Below, one piece after another: positions 15,291-22,920 of a stretch of DNA of 64,000 nt (position 1 is the stretch's first letter; each line of letters begins with the position of its first letter). This stretch comes from Fibrivirga algicola (GTDB lineage: Bacteria > Bacteroidota > Bacteroidia > Cytophagales > Spirosomataceae): contig NZ_WAEL01000003.1 in the NCBI RefSeq assembly GCF_011742925.1, positions 124,001 to 188,000 on the forward strand. The letters run 5' to 3'. The notes beneath the pieces are model-generated. The model saw nothing but the letters and a program-made list of their open reading frames with translations, was not told the origin of the DNA and did not search any database. A program made the position numbers and the translations under genes.

Positions 15291-16265
15291 ATGAGAATCT
15301 TTCTTTGCCTTAGTTTTTGCCTTGGCACCGCATACAGTGCATTCGGGCAAAATGCGACTTATCTGGCACTCGCCAAAAAAGCGGACTCCCTTTATCAAGC
15401 AAAAGACTACAAAAATTCGGCCCTCACCTATTCTAATGCGTTCAAAGCGAATGGTTGGGTAGGCCTATCAACGGATCGATATAACGCTGCCTGCTCCTGG
15501 GCCCTTGCTAATAATGCTGATAGCGCTTTTTTTCAGCTCAATCGAATTGCTACGAAAGCGGGTTACGCCAATTATAACCACATCACTACAGATGCTGATC
15601 TGGTATCGTTACACCGCGACGACCGCTGGAAACCACTACTGGTACTTATAAACCAGAATAAAGAGAAAGCAGAAGCTAACTTCAACAAGCCGCTGGTAGT
15701 ACAGCTAGATTCCATTTACAAGGACGATCAACAGTATCGGCAACAACTGAATGATGTTGAAAAACAGTATGGCTTGGAGTCAAACCAGGTAAAAGCACTT
15801 TGGGCGATCATCACAAAAAAGGACGCGGCTAATCTGACCAGGGTGCGGGCAATTCTGGACAAATATGGCTGGCTTGGTAGTAACGTGATTGGCCAGCAGG
15901 GCAATTCAACGTTATTTCTTGTCATTCAGCACGCCGACCAGCAGACCCAGGAGACGTACCTGCCTATGATGAGAGACGCGGTGAAGAAAGGAAACGCAGC
16001 AGGCAGCGCTTTGGCGTTGCTGGAGGATCGAGTGGCGCTGGGGCAACACAAACGGCAGATCTATGGCAGCCAGATTGGTAGAAACACCCAAACAAAGCAA
16101 TATTACGTCCTGCCTTTGGAAGACCCCGATAACGTCGACAAACGAAGAGCCGACGTTGGACTTCAACCGTTGGCTGAGTATGTCAGTCGCTGGCAGATCA
16201 AATGGGATGTGGAGCAATACAAAAAAGACCAGCAAGCCAACGAACCGAATCAGGAGCACAAATAG
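15291..16265 (+). CDS. Exported DUF6624 protein with an N-terminal TPR-like region
   Basis: The 324-residue protein has a signal peptide (residues 1-19, ending SAFGQ) and then TPR-like helices (about 25-75, ALAKKADSLYQAKDYKNSAL). The C-terminal half (about 150-300) matches the DUF6624 pattern: LVIQHADQQTQETYLP, AGSALALLEDRVALGQHKRQIYGSQ, and a PDNVDKRRADVGL segment. The function of DUF6624 is not established. The protein should be periplasmic. It is a monocistronic gene divergent from the aldolase gene, followed after 75 bp by an epimerase-like gene in the same direction. Confidence 0.82.
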   Translation: MRIFLCLSFCLGTAYSAFGQNATYLALAKKADSLYQAKDYKNSALTYSNAFKANGWVGLSTDRYNAACSWALANNADSAFFQLNRIATKAGYANYNHITTDADLVSLHRDDRWKPLLVLINQNKEKAEANFNKPLVVQLDSIYKDDQQYRQQLNDVEKQYGLESNQVKALWAIITKKDAANLTRVRAILDKYGWLGSNVIGQQGNSTLFLVIQHADQQTQETYLPMMRDAVKKGNAAGSALALLEDRVALGQHKRQIYGSQIGRNTQTKQYYVLPLEDPDNVDKRRADVGLQPLAEYVSRWQIKWDVEQYKKDQQANEPNQEHK

Positions 16266-16340
16266 CTGGTGCACAAAGCCAATAAGTAGTCTGTTGACTC
16301 GCAGCGCTTTGGCAATTACAGAACGTCCTGCCTATTAGCC

Positions 16341-17222
16341 ATGCCCTCCATCGACCGGAACACATTCCTGAAAGAGATTTCCCTGCTGGCTGGTGCCTCC
16401 CTGCTGACGGGACCACTGTTTGGCGCGCCGCCCGTTGTGAAAAAAGTGGCTTATAAGCTGGGTTTTGTTACGTACCTGTGGGGAAAAGACTGGGACTTAC
16501 CCACGCTGATTACTAACTGCGCCGACGCCAATATATTGGGTGTAGAACTGCGTGTGGAGCACGCCCACAAGGTGATGCCCGACCTAAGCGCGGCACAGCG
16601 GCTGGCCGTAAAGAAGCTGTTTACCGACAGTCCCGTTAAGTTGCTTGGTCTGGGCACAAACCAGCAGTTCGATTACGTGGATCAGGCACAAGTAAGGGCT
16701 TCGATTGAACGCACGAAAGAATTTATCCGGTTAAGCGCCGATGTGGGCGGAACAGGCGTGAAGGTAAAGCCCAACGCCCTGCATAAGGGAGTACCCGCAG
16801 AGAAAACACTAACCCAGATTGGAGAGGCATTGAATGAACTGGCCAGTTACGGCGCCACATTAGGGCAGCAAATCCGGCTGGAAGTACATGGCGAAGAAAC
16901 GCAGGAGCTACCCAATATCAGGAAAATTATGAACGTGGCCACCCATCCCAACGCTACGATCTGCTGGAATTGCAACCCGCAGGATCTGAACGGCAACGGT
17001 TTTCAGGCCAATTTTAATCTGGTCAGTCATCGGCTGGGGGCCACCTGCCATGTGCGCGAACTCGACCGGACCGATTACCCTTATCAGGATCTACTGACCA
17101 ATCTGGCCAACCTAAACTACACGGGCTGGGTATTGCTGGAGTGCCACACTGATCCAGCCGACAAGGTTGCATCGATGAAGGCGCAACGAGTCGTATTCGA
17201 CCGCATGACGGGCCGGGTATAA
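16341..17222 (+). CDS. Exported sugar phosphate isomerase/epimerase-like TIM-barrel protein
   Basis: The 293-residue protein begins with an export signal (about residues 1-28, with FLKEISLLAGASLLTG) that looks Tat-like but has only one arginine before the hydrophobic core. The rest is an AP-endonuclease-2 TIM barrel: VELRVEHAH, a LEVHGEE segment and a final WVLLECHTDP, with Glu and His residues at the usual metal-binding positions. Many secreted members are common in Bacteroidota and probably act on sugars or sugar acids. A 20-bp bidirectional hairpin separates it from the convergent aroA gene. Confidence 0.85.
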   Translation: MPSIDRNTFLKEISLLAGASLLTGPLFGAPPVVKKVAYKLGFVTYLWGKDWDLPTLITNCADANILGVELRVEHAHKVMPDLSAAQRLAVKKLFTDSPVKLLGLGTNQQFDYVDQAQVRASIERTKEFIRLSADVGGTGVKVKPNALHKGVPAEKTLTQIGEALNELASYGATLGQQIRLEVHGEETQELPNIRKIMNVATHPNATICWNCNPQDLNGNGFQANFNLVSHRLGATCHVRELDRTDYPYQDLLTNLANLNYTGWVLLECHTDPADKVASMKAQRVVFDRMTGRV

Positions 17223-17247
17223 TCCACCTAATCGACCGTCAGACTGA

Positions 17248-17293
17248 CTATAAGGCACTTTTCCACAAATGAGTGTGGAAAAGTGCCTTATAG
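17248..17293. terminator. 20-bp perfect bidirectional hairpin
   Basis: CTATAAGGCACTTTTCCACA (17248-17267) pairs perfectly with 17274-17293 around a 6-nt loop (AATGAG). It lies between the convergent epimerase and aroA genes and ends one base before the aroA stop codon. It is the most regular terminator-like structure in the window. Confidence 0.85.
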
Positions 17294-17294
17294 A

Positions 17295-18533
17295 CTAAAC
17301 TTCGTCTACTGTCGCCACTTTTTTGAAATCGTCCCAGAAAGAGGGATATGATTTAGCCACAACGCCGGGTTCATTGATAATGACCGAACGAAGCATAGCA
17401 ATAGGCGCAAACGCCATTGCCATTCGGTGATCATCGTATGTGTCAATTTGTACGGGCAAATTACTGATTGGAGCCGTTACTGGCCGCACTTCATACCGCT
17501 CGTTTGTCACTACGTCAACCAGATCAGCCCCAAACTTGCGCAATTCGTTTTGGATAGCAACAACTCGATCCGTCTCTTTAATCTTCAAACTTTCGATGCC
17601 TGTAAACGTGGCTGGAATTCCTTTCAGCGCGCAACAGACAGCCACGGTCTGAGCCAGGTCAGGGCAGTTTGTGAAATCGACGGTTAGCCGGTCGGCAGCC
17701 TCTTTTTTAGTTAGGCGGAACCCCCTACCCGTATACGTTGCCTGCACTCCCAGTTGGTCCATAATACCGACGATAGCACTATCGCCTTGTAGTGATTGCT
17801 CTTTCAGACCAAGCAATTCAATGTCGGCATCGGCGGCGAGGGCTACGGTACTGAACCAATAGCTCGCTCCCGACCAGTCAGACTCGATAGCGTAGGCGGT
17901 TGGTGTATACGTACCTGCAGGAATCTGAATAACCTGCGCTGCCCAGTCGGCGGTGGCGTTTACACCAAACGCGGCCATTTGCTGCAGCGTCATCGTCATA
18001 TAAGGCACCGACCCCAGGGCACCCGTCAGGTGAAGGGTCAGGCCAGATGGCAGATATGGAGCCACCATGGCTAATGCCGAAATATATTGGCTGCTCACAT
18101 CACCCCTAATACTCAGCTCATTAACACCCGTAGACTGAAAACCAGCCGTTTGCAAGGGAGGATATCCCTCCTGCCCCAGGTACGTTACGTCGGCACCCAG
18201 GGTGCGGAGTGCCTCGACCAGCAAGCCAATTGGCCGCTCACACATCCGGGGCGTACCGGTCATGATTTTGGTCTGACCCGTCAGCGCAAAATAGGCAGTC
18301 AGGAAACGCATGGTTGTACCCGCGTCAAGCACATCGGCCGTAGGCGCATCGGTATCGCGAAGGAGACGAATCATCGTTTGCGTATCGCGAGCCGTCGAGA
18401 GGTTATCGAGTTGGCAACGAAATCCGGTCAGTGCATCAAGAATAAGCGCGCGGTTGCTTTCACTTTTCGATGAGGCGAGGGCTATAGTGGCCCGAACGGG
18501 CTGATTAGGGGGCGTCAGTAAGAGGGCATTCAT
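17295..18533 (-). CDS. aroA: 3-phosphoshikimate 1-carboxyvinyltransferase (EPSP synthase)
   Basis: The 412-residue cytoplasmic enzyme joins shikimate-3-phosphate and phosphoenolpyruvate in the sixth step of the shikimate pathway to aromatic amino acids. Motifs include SSKSESNRALIL near residue 22, LDAGTTMRFL near 69, RMCERPI near 100 (usually RMRERPI), SSQYISAL near 148 and a KETDR segment. Length is normal. The gene stands alone: the other aro genes are not adjacent. The nearest upstream gene on this strand, a response regulator, starts over 500 bp away and is itself downstream in sequence order, so aroA probably has its own promoter. Confidence 0.96.
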   Translation of the reverse strand: MNALLLTPPNQPVRATIALASSKSESNRALILDALTGFRCQLDNLSTARDTQTMIRLLRDTDAPTADVLDAGTTMRFLTAYFALTGQTKIMTGTPRMCERPIGLLVEALRTLGADVTYLGQEGYPPLQTAGFQSTGVNELSIRGDVSSQYISALAMVAPYLPSGLTLHLTGALGSVPYMTMTLQQMAAFGVNATADWAAQVIQIPAGTYTPTAYAIESDWSGASYWFSTVALAADADIELLGLKEQSLQGDSAIVGIMDQLGVQATYTGRGFRLTKKEAADRLTVDFTNCPDLAQTVAVCCALKGIPATFTGIESLKIKETDRVVAIQNELRKFGADLVDVVTNERYEVRPVTAPISNLPVQIDTYDDHRMAMAFAPIAMLRSVIINEPGVVAKSYPSFWDDFKKVATVDEV

Positions 18534-18623
18534 GCCGCAAATGAACGCAATTTTCAGCTACGACCCGGCCATTTTTTGACAGTACTGGTCAAACAGGCTA
18601 GTTTGGCAACTACGTCCGGCACG

Positions 18624-19061
18624 TTAAGCAACAGGCCGTTTTTCCTTCGAGAGTTGTGGTATACTGGCTGTAGACAACCAGAACTGCTGGAGCTGCTCAA
18701 CCGTACGAGTCAGATCTGCATACTGATGTGGCTTGGTAATGAACGAATTAGCGCCCATCGAATAAGCTCTCGTTACATCCTCACGCTGGCTCGACGTAGT
18801 CAGTATCAGCACGGGCATCGTTCGGTACGCTTCGGTGTTTCGCAGGTGACTCAACGTCTGGAAACCGTCCATGATGGGCATGTTCAGATCCAGCAGCACC
18901 AGCGTAGGTCGCTTTTCGGCTACCGTCAATTCGTTAATCAACTCTTCGCCGTTGGTAAAAAAAACAAGATTGCACGACAAACCCGTGGAGGCAAATGCCG
19001 TTTGGAGGAGAAATTGGTCATCCTCGTCGTCTTCAGCCACAAAGATGGTATGCTCGTTCAT
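18624..19061 (-). CDS. Single-domain response regulator (CheY-like)
   Basis: The 145-residue protein is one receiver domain with the acidic pair AEDDEDD near residues 9-15, phospho-acceptor Asp58 in LLDLN, Thr in ILTTSS and the conserved KPHQYADL lysine near 110, plus a 20-residue tail. It belongs to the group common in Cytophagales whose members relay phosphate without a DNA-binding output. No kinase gene is adjacent, so the partner is unknown. It could share a transcript with aroA, 90 bp downstream. Confidence 0.93.
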   Translation of the reverse strand: MNEHTIFVAEDDEDDQFLLQTAFASTGLSCNLVFFTNGEELINELTVAEKRPTLVLLDLNMPIMDGFQTLSHLRNTEAYRTMPVLILTTSSQREDVTRAYSMGANSFITKPHQYADLTRTVEQLQQFWLSTASIPQLSKEKRPVA

Positions 19062-19204
19062 CTCCCCTTACTTTATCGGTTAACTATCTACGTATAAAGG
19101 TACCGTCACCTTCTTATAAATCCAAATTCTATCAAACGGCTATTAATTAAAGTCACAATTGGTTAACATAACCGTTTACGTAGAAACGTGATCGGGCGTT
19201 GAAA

Positions 19205-19846
19205 CTACTTAGTCCAGAGCACCTTAATTCGATGGCGATCATTGATTGTATACGTTCGGTGCGATAATTTGTAGCAAATTCCACCGCCTAGCAATAAGAG
19301 ACCACCGGGTACCAGCGACTTTTTATCGAACTCAAAGCGGCCAGTCCGTCCATCAAGGCTTCGGGGGTTTACAAAGTCAGCAACCATAAACACGACAGCT
19401 GCGGCAGGTAGCAGATAGCCCAGTTCGGTAACAAACGGTATCCGGCGTTTCAGATACACACGCTGCACATCGGCTAGTGGAAACGAGAGTGCCTGCGGCT
19501 GATCGTATAGTTCATTTTGAAAAGCAATTGTAAACGCAGTATCGCTGACGGCCGTCAGCGGATACCGGTATTTATCGCCGTCTGATTTTACCCGAAAAGC
19601 CATTGTTTCGCCAGGGAAAATGCGGTAGCGCCTGAAATGACCAAACATACCGGTAGCATCAATGGCCAGATAACGATTTCGCACAACAGAGGCGGGCTGC
19701 CCATCAACAGCCGGGAGCGTATCGGCCACGGCGCGCTGTTCTGGTTCCTGCATACGTACTCCCGGAACGGTAGCAGGCTGCGCTAAACATACACTGACGT
19801 TCAGCCACACAACATTGACAAGAAATAGAAAGCGTAGCGTGTTCAT
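19205..19846 (-). CDS. Hypothetical exported protein with a possible C-terminal membrane hairpin
   Basis: I do not recognise a family for this 213-residue protein. It has a signal peptide (residues 1-22, ending VCLAQP). A beta-rich middle follows (about 60-130, YRIFPGETMAFRVKSDG), then two hydrophobic stretches (about 140-160 and 178-195, VPGGLLLLGGGICYKL) that may cross the membrane or form part of a barrel. The end, TINDRHRIKVLW, resembles the C-termini of other small secreted Cytophagales proteins. It is monocistronic and lies between the response regulator and DUF502 genes. Coding is well supported; function is unknown. Confidence 0.8.
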   Translation of the reverse strand: MNTLRFLFLVNVVWLNVSVCLAQPATVPGVRMQEPEQRAVADTLPAVDGQPASVVRNRYLAIDATGMFGHFRRYRIFPGETMAFRVKSDGDKYRYPLTAVSDTAFTIAFQNELYDQPQALSFPLADVQRVYLKRRIPFVTELGYLLPAAAVVFMVADFVNPRSLDGRTGRFEFDKKSLVPGGLLLLGGGICYKLSHRTYTINDRHRIKVLWTK

Positions 19847-19924
19847 ACCATCATACCATTTTTATACCTGCTCAACGCGTTGCATGAAGGAAAGGTTATA
19901 TTAGTACCAGCCCAATGCTACCCC

Positions 19925-20479
19925 CTACTTGCTGACTCCGCCCGACACGATCAGCTTCATAGCCTCTGAACTAGACATGGTTAGCAACTTAACATTATCG
20001 GCAGGGACCAGATAGAGCTCACCCGAAAAAGCGTAAGAATGTGGACAGTAAACCATAACTGCGTCATCGAGGCCGAGGTTGCTTATGTCCGTTTGGGTAA
20101 TGAAGCCAATCTTACGAATTCCTGACTCGCGATTCATCAGCACCAGAACGGGCTGATTAAACTTCTTTTTATCGCCGACAAACGCCGAAATAAGGTCCTT
20201 GACCGAAAAATAGATCAGGCTGACCAGCGGTAAATGCCGAATAGAGCCTTCGAACAGTGAGGCAAACGACTGGGGTATTACGGTTGAAATCAGCAGACCA
20301 GACCCTAAAATAATACCGGTCATGATCAGAAAGCCAATGCCCGGAATATTGACGGGTACCAGCCCATCTACCCATACAAACACGCTATAAATGACATAGA
20401 TGGTCAGGCCCAGCGGAGCAATGGCCAGTAGCCCGCGTCCAAAATAAGCCACCAGCCGACTGATAAATAGGTTAGTCAT
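19925..20479 (-). CDS. DUF502 family membrane protein
   Basis: The 184-residue protein matches DUF502 (COG2928). It has two N-terminal membrane helices (about 10-32 and 45-68) with the motifs GLLAIAPLGLTIYV and LPLVSLIYFSVKD, then a soluble beta domain with FITQTDI and VMVYCPHSYAFSGELYLVP. The family has no settled function in bacteria. It is divergent from the Ldh gene across a 124-bp region that carries an imperfect inverted repeat related to another intergenic region in this window. Length and motif order are normal. Confidence 0.9.
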   Translation of the reverse strand: MTNLFISRLVAYFGRGLLAIAPLGLTIYVIYSVFVWVDGLVPVNIPGIGFLIMTGIILGSGLLISTVIPQSFASLFEGSIRHLPLVSLIYFSVKDLISAFVGDKKKFNQPVLVLMNRESGIRKIGFITQTDISNLGLDDAVMVYCPHSYAFSGELYLVPADNVKLLTMSSSEAMKLIVSGGVSK

Positions 20480-20488
20480 GCGGTAAAA

Positions 20489-20580
20489 TTAAGTTTCGTG
20501 TTCCAGGTTTCAAGATTCAGGTATGTTGTTGGCTGTACGTATGAGGTAAGTGAGCCGTACATCTGAAATCCGAAACTTAA
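20489..20580. repeat. Intergenic inverted-repeat element, copy A
   Basis: TTAAGTTTCG (20489-20498) is repeated in exact inverse orientation at 20571-20580, enclosing GTTCCAGGTTTCAAG wording. A similar element (GTTTCAGGGTCCAGG with its inverse GGAACTTGAAAC) lies at 48952-49047. Both are in divergent promoter regions. Confidence 0.5.
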
Positions 20581-20603
20581 CACTTGACCCTTATTTTTAC
20601 CCC

Positions 20604-21671
20604 ATGATTCATGCCAAGCAATTACGCTCGTTTACCGAGCAGATTTTTCAGGCCATTGGCTGCTCGGAAACCGATGCCCAACTAGCCGCCGATGTATTAG
20701 TATCAGCCGATTTGCGGGGCGTCGATTCGCACGGTGTAGCCCGACTGGCCGGGTACGTCCGGCTGTACGATAATGGTCGACTAAATCCCACCCCCGCCAT
20801 AAGCATCGTACACGAAACTCCTTCTACCGCTGTGGTCGATGGAGACCGGGGCCTGGGCCTGGTAGTGGGGCCGTGGGCCATGCAGGTAGCTATAGAAAAG
20901 GCACGTATAGCTGGCACGGGCTGGGTGGCGGTTCGCAACTCCAACCATTTCGGCATCGCGGGCTATCATGCCCTGCTGGCGGCCAAACACGATATGATCG
21001 GGCAGGCTATGACCCATGCTGCCCCGCTGGTTGCCCCCACTTTTTCACTCGACAAGTTGCTCGGTACAAATCCAATTGCCGTGGCAATTCCGGCTCAGAC
21101 CGAGCCGACCTTCCTAGCCGACTTCGCATCGACGGCGGTAGCCTATGGCAAACTGGAGATTCTGCAACGGAAAGGACAGGACATTCCACTTGGCTGGGCG
21201 CAGGACGCTAACGGAAACCCAACTACTGACGCCAATGCCGTGAAAAATGGCGGTGCCTTATTGCCGCTGGGCTCTGATCGCGAACACGGCAGCCATAAAG
21301 GATACGGGTTAGGTGCCATTGTCGATATCTTCTCGGGTGTATTGTCAGGAGCTAACTATGGCCCTTGGGTACCGCCCTTCGCTACGGCTGGTTTCATGCA
21401 GGCTAACGAGGGCGTTGGGTCAGGGACCGGTCATTTTTTCGGGGCTATGCGCATCGACGCGTTTCGCCCGGCCGACGAGTTCAAACAGCATATGGATACC
21501 TGGATTCAGCGGTTCCGTTCAGCCAAAGCGGTAGAAGGGCAGCACGTCCTGGTGCCCGGCGACCCCGAGCGAATGCTGGAAGCAGAGCGGCTGCAGAATG
21601 GGATTCCCGTGCACGAAACGGTGCTAAAAACGCTTCAGGAATTGGGGGAACGATTTGGGATTAGTTTGTAG
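20604..21671 (+). CDS. Malate/L-lactate/ureidoglycolate dehydrogenase family oxidoreductase (Ldh_2)
   Basis: The 355-residue protein has the Ldh_2 fold with GVDSHGVARL near residue 53, the catalytic-loop motif NSNHFGIAGYH near 112, LLGTNPIAVAIP and a late GSHKGYGLG. These NAD(P)-dependent enzymes reduce 2-oxo acids such as oxaloacetate or pyruvate, or oxidise ureidoglycolate; the substrate cannot be read here. The ATG at 20604 was chosen over one 54 bp upstream because it starts directly at the family's N-terminal helix. It is monocistronic. Confidence 0.92.
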   Translation: MIHAKQLRSFTEQIFQAIGCSETDAQLAADVLVSADLRGVDSHGVARLAGYVRLYDNGRLNPTPAISIVHETPSTAVVDGDRGLGLVVGPWAMQVAIEKARIAGTGWVAVRNSNHFGIAGYHALLAAKHDMIGQAMTHAAPLVAPTFSLDKLLGTNPIAVAIPAQTEPTFLADFASTAVAYGKLEILQRKGQDIPLGWAQDANGNPTTDANAVKNGGALLPLGSDREHGSHKGYGLGAIVDIFSGVLSGANYGPWVPPFATAGFMQANEGVGSGTGHFFGAMRIDAFRPADEFKQHMDTWIQRFRSAKAVEGQHVLVPGDPERMLEAERLQNGIPVHETVLKTLQELGERFGISL

Positions 21672-21814
21672 GAAAGCGTATGCACTTCCATTAATATAGC
21701 ATTAAAATAGGTAGAATTAAGGACTTGTCTAGCTACATCAGTAAAAAAAAACTGGGCCGTTGAATCAAGTTCAATATTGTATCTTTTGAGGAACTCTTAT
21801 TTCCTTAACTAGAC

Positions 21815-21846
21815 AAAAACAGCGAATACAGGCTGTTTTTGGCTTT
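21815..21846 (+). terminator. Rho-independent terminator-like hairpin with no gene directly before it
   Basis: AAAAACAGC (21815-21823) pairs with GCTGTTTTT (21832-21840), and more T residues follow from 21844. It is 144 bp after the Ldh stop and 145 bp before the small Lys-rich protein gene. The 319-bp gap 21672-21990 is AT-rich and has no supported ORF; a TATCTTTTG at 21780 loosely resembles a minus-7 element. A small RNA or a leader is possible. Confidence 0.5.
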
Positions 21847-21990
21847 TTTACTTAATATACAGATTTTATAGAGAATAATTTTTTTTCAATAGTGTCAAAA
21901 CAACTCGCAATAACAAATTCGGACGGTCACCGTTTTAAATCCAAGAAAGCCTGCCAGACAGGTATTTTTATCACTATATCACTAATCGTT

Positions 21991-22308
21991 ATGAAAAAGT
22001 CAATCGTAGTTGCCGCCCTAGCCTTTCTTTGCGCCTCACAGGCCGGATTTGCCCAAGCTGTTCAAAAAGCGAAAGAGGTAAAAAAAGAGATGAAGGCTGA
22101 GAAGAAAATGGAGAAAGCCGAAGAACATCGGGAGAACGCCAAGACAGGTAAAGGCCTCGAAATTGCTGGCATTTCCGACAAAAAAACCCGCATGGCAAAA
22201 GCTGAACGGAAAGAAGAAAAAGCAGAGAAAAAAGCAATAAAAAGCGACGCAAAAGCGCTGAAAGCAGTGGCCAAACGCAAAACAAAAGTTGCCGCTGGCG
22301 TAAATTAG
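21991..22308 (+). CDS. Small exported Lys/Ala/Glu-rich protein
   Basis: The 105-residue protein has a clear signal peptide (residues 1-22, KKSIVVAALAFLCASQAGFAQ). The mature part is almost entirely a charged helix of Lys, Ala and Glu, with repeats such as KEVKKEMKAEKKMEKAEEH and AERKEEKAEKKAIKSDAKA. It should be a periplasmic basic coiled or single helix. Similar small Lys/Ala-rich secreted proteins occur in Bacteroidota, without known function. The ATG at 21991 starts the signal peptide; the 33 upstream codons are not signal-like. A strong Rho-independent terminator follows. Confidence 0.8.
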   Translation: MKKSIVVAALAFLCASQAGFAQAVQKAKEVKKEMKAEKKMEKAEEHRENAKTGKGLEIAGISDKKTRMAKAERKEEKAEKKAIKSDAKALKAVAKRKTKVAAGVN

Positions 22309-22338
22309 TAAATACAAAGTCCACCATTCGCTCTACAA

Positions 22339-22374
22339 AAAAAGGCGATCTGCACATATGCAGATCGCCTTTTT
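22339..22374 (+). terminator. Rho-independent terminator of the Lys-rich protein gene
   Basis: AAAAAGGCGATCTGCA (22339-22354) pairs perfectly with 22359-22374 around the loop CATA and ends in TTTTT. This is a textbook terminator 30 bp after the stop codon. Confidence 0.92.
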
Positions 22375-22419
22375 CAATTAGCTCTTACAGCACTGCCTCA
22401 ACCCATAAAATGAGGCCAT

Positions 22420-22875
22420 TCATAGAATATGCACCGAGGTGTTTTGGGGCATCCACTGAAGCTCAGGCATCATGTATGTTGTATTAATCGACAGTGTGGT
22501 TTTCAGCGCGTTGGGAGTTTGGCCAGCGCCAGGCTCGGTGGGCTGTATCGTGTTCGGCAGCCTAACGGGCCATACCGCTACGTGACTTTTAATCGTGAAC
22601 GTGGGGCTGTTCAACAATATGCCATGGTGATAAGCCTGAGTAGTTAGGGGAATGCCGGTTTGGGGTTATAGAAATACGAATGCATGTTCTCCCCCCGGCC
22701 CCTGCATAACTGACGGGATACCAATCGAACTACAGATGAACAAGACCATTGATGCACTGAGTGTATACAATCTATTTTTACTGAACCTAGCGGCATAACG
22801 CGTTACTGCACCCGCGATGCCAACAATCAGAAGTAAATTAATGAAAGGCCAGATAATAAGTAGTGTAGCTTGCAT
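22420..22875 (-). pseudogene. Possible small membrane protein gene interrupted by an in-frame stop
   Basis: From the ATG at 22875 the frame encodes 69 residues with two hydrophobic helices (TLLIIWPFINLLLIVGIAG and LSASMVLFICSSIGI). A TAA at 22666-22668 then interrupts it, and the same frame stays open for a further 81 codons to 22420. The continuation (TGIPLTTQAYHHGILL, SPTFTIKSH) looks protein-like. Either a 151-residue membrane protein has acquired a nonsense mutation, or only the 69-residue protein is real, or neither. I recognise no family. It lies just upstream of the penicillin acylase ORF's 3' end. Confidence 0.35.
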
Positions 22876-22920
22876 GCCCTCGATATCGACAAGAAAGTCA
22901 CCAAATCAAGCTACGACCAA

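Noticed and set aside
18576-19097. 173-codon plus-strand frame opposite the response regulator
   Set aside because: It is the antisense of a clear receiver-domain gene with an intact phosphorylation site, and its translation has no domain-like pattern.
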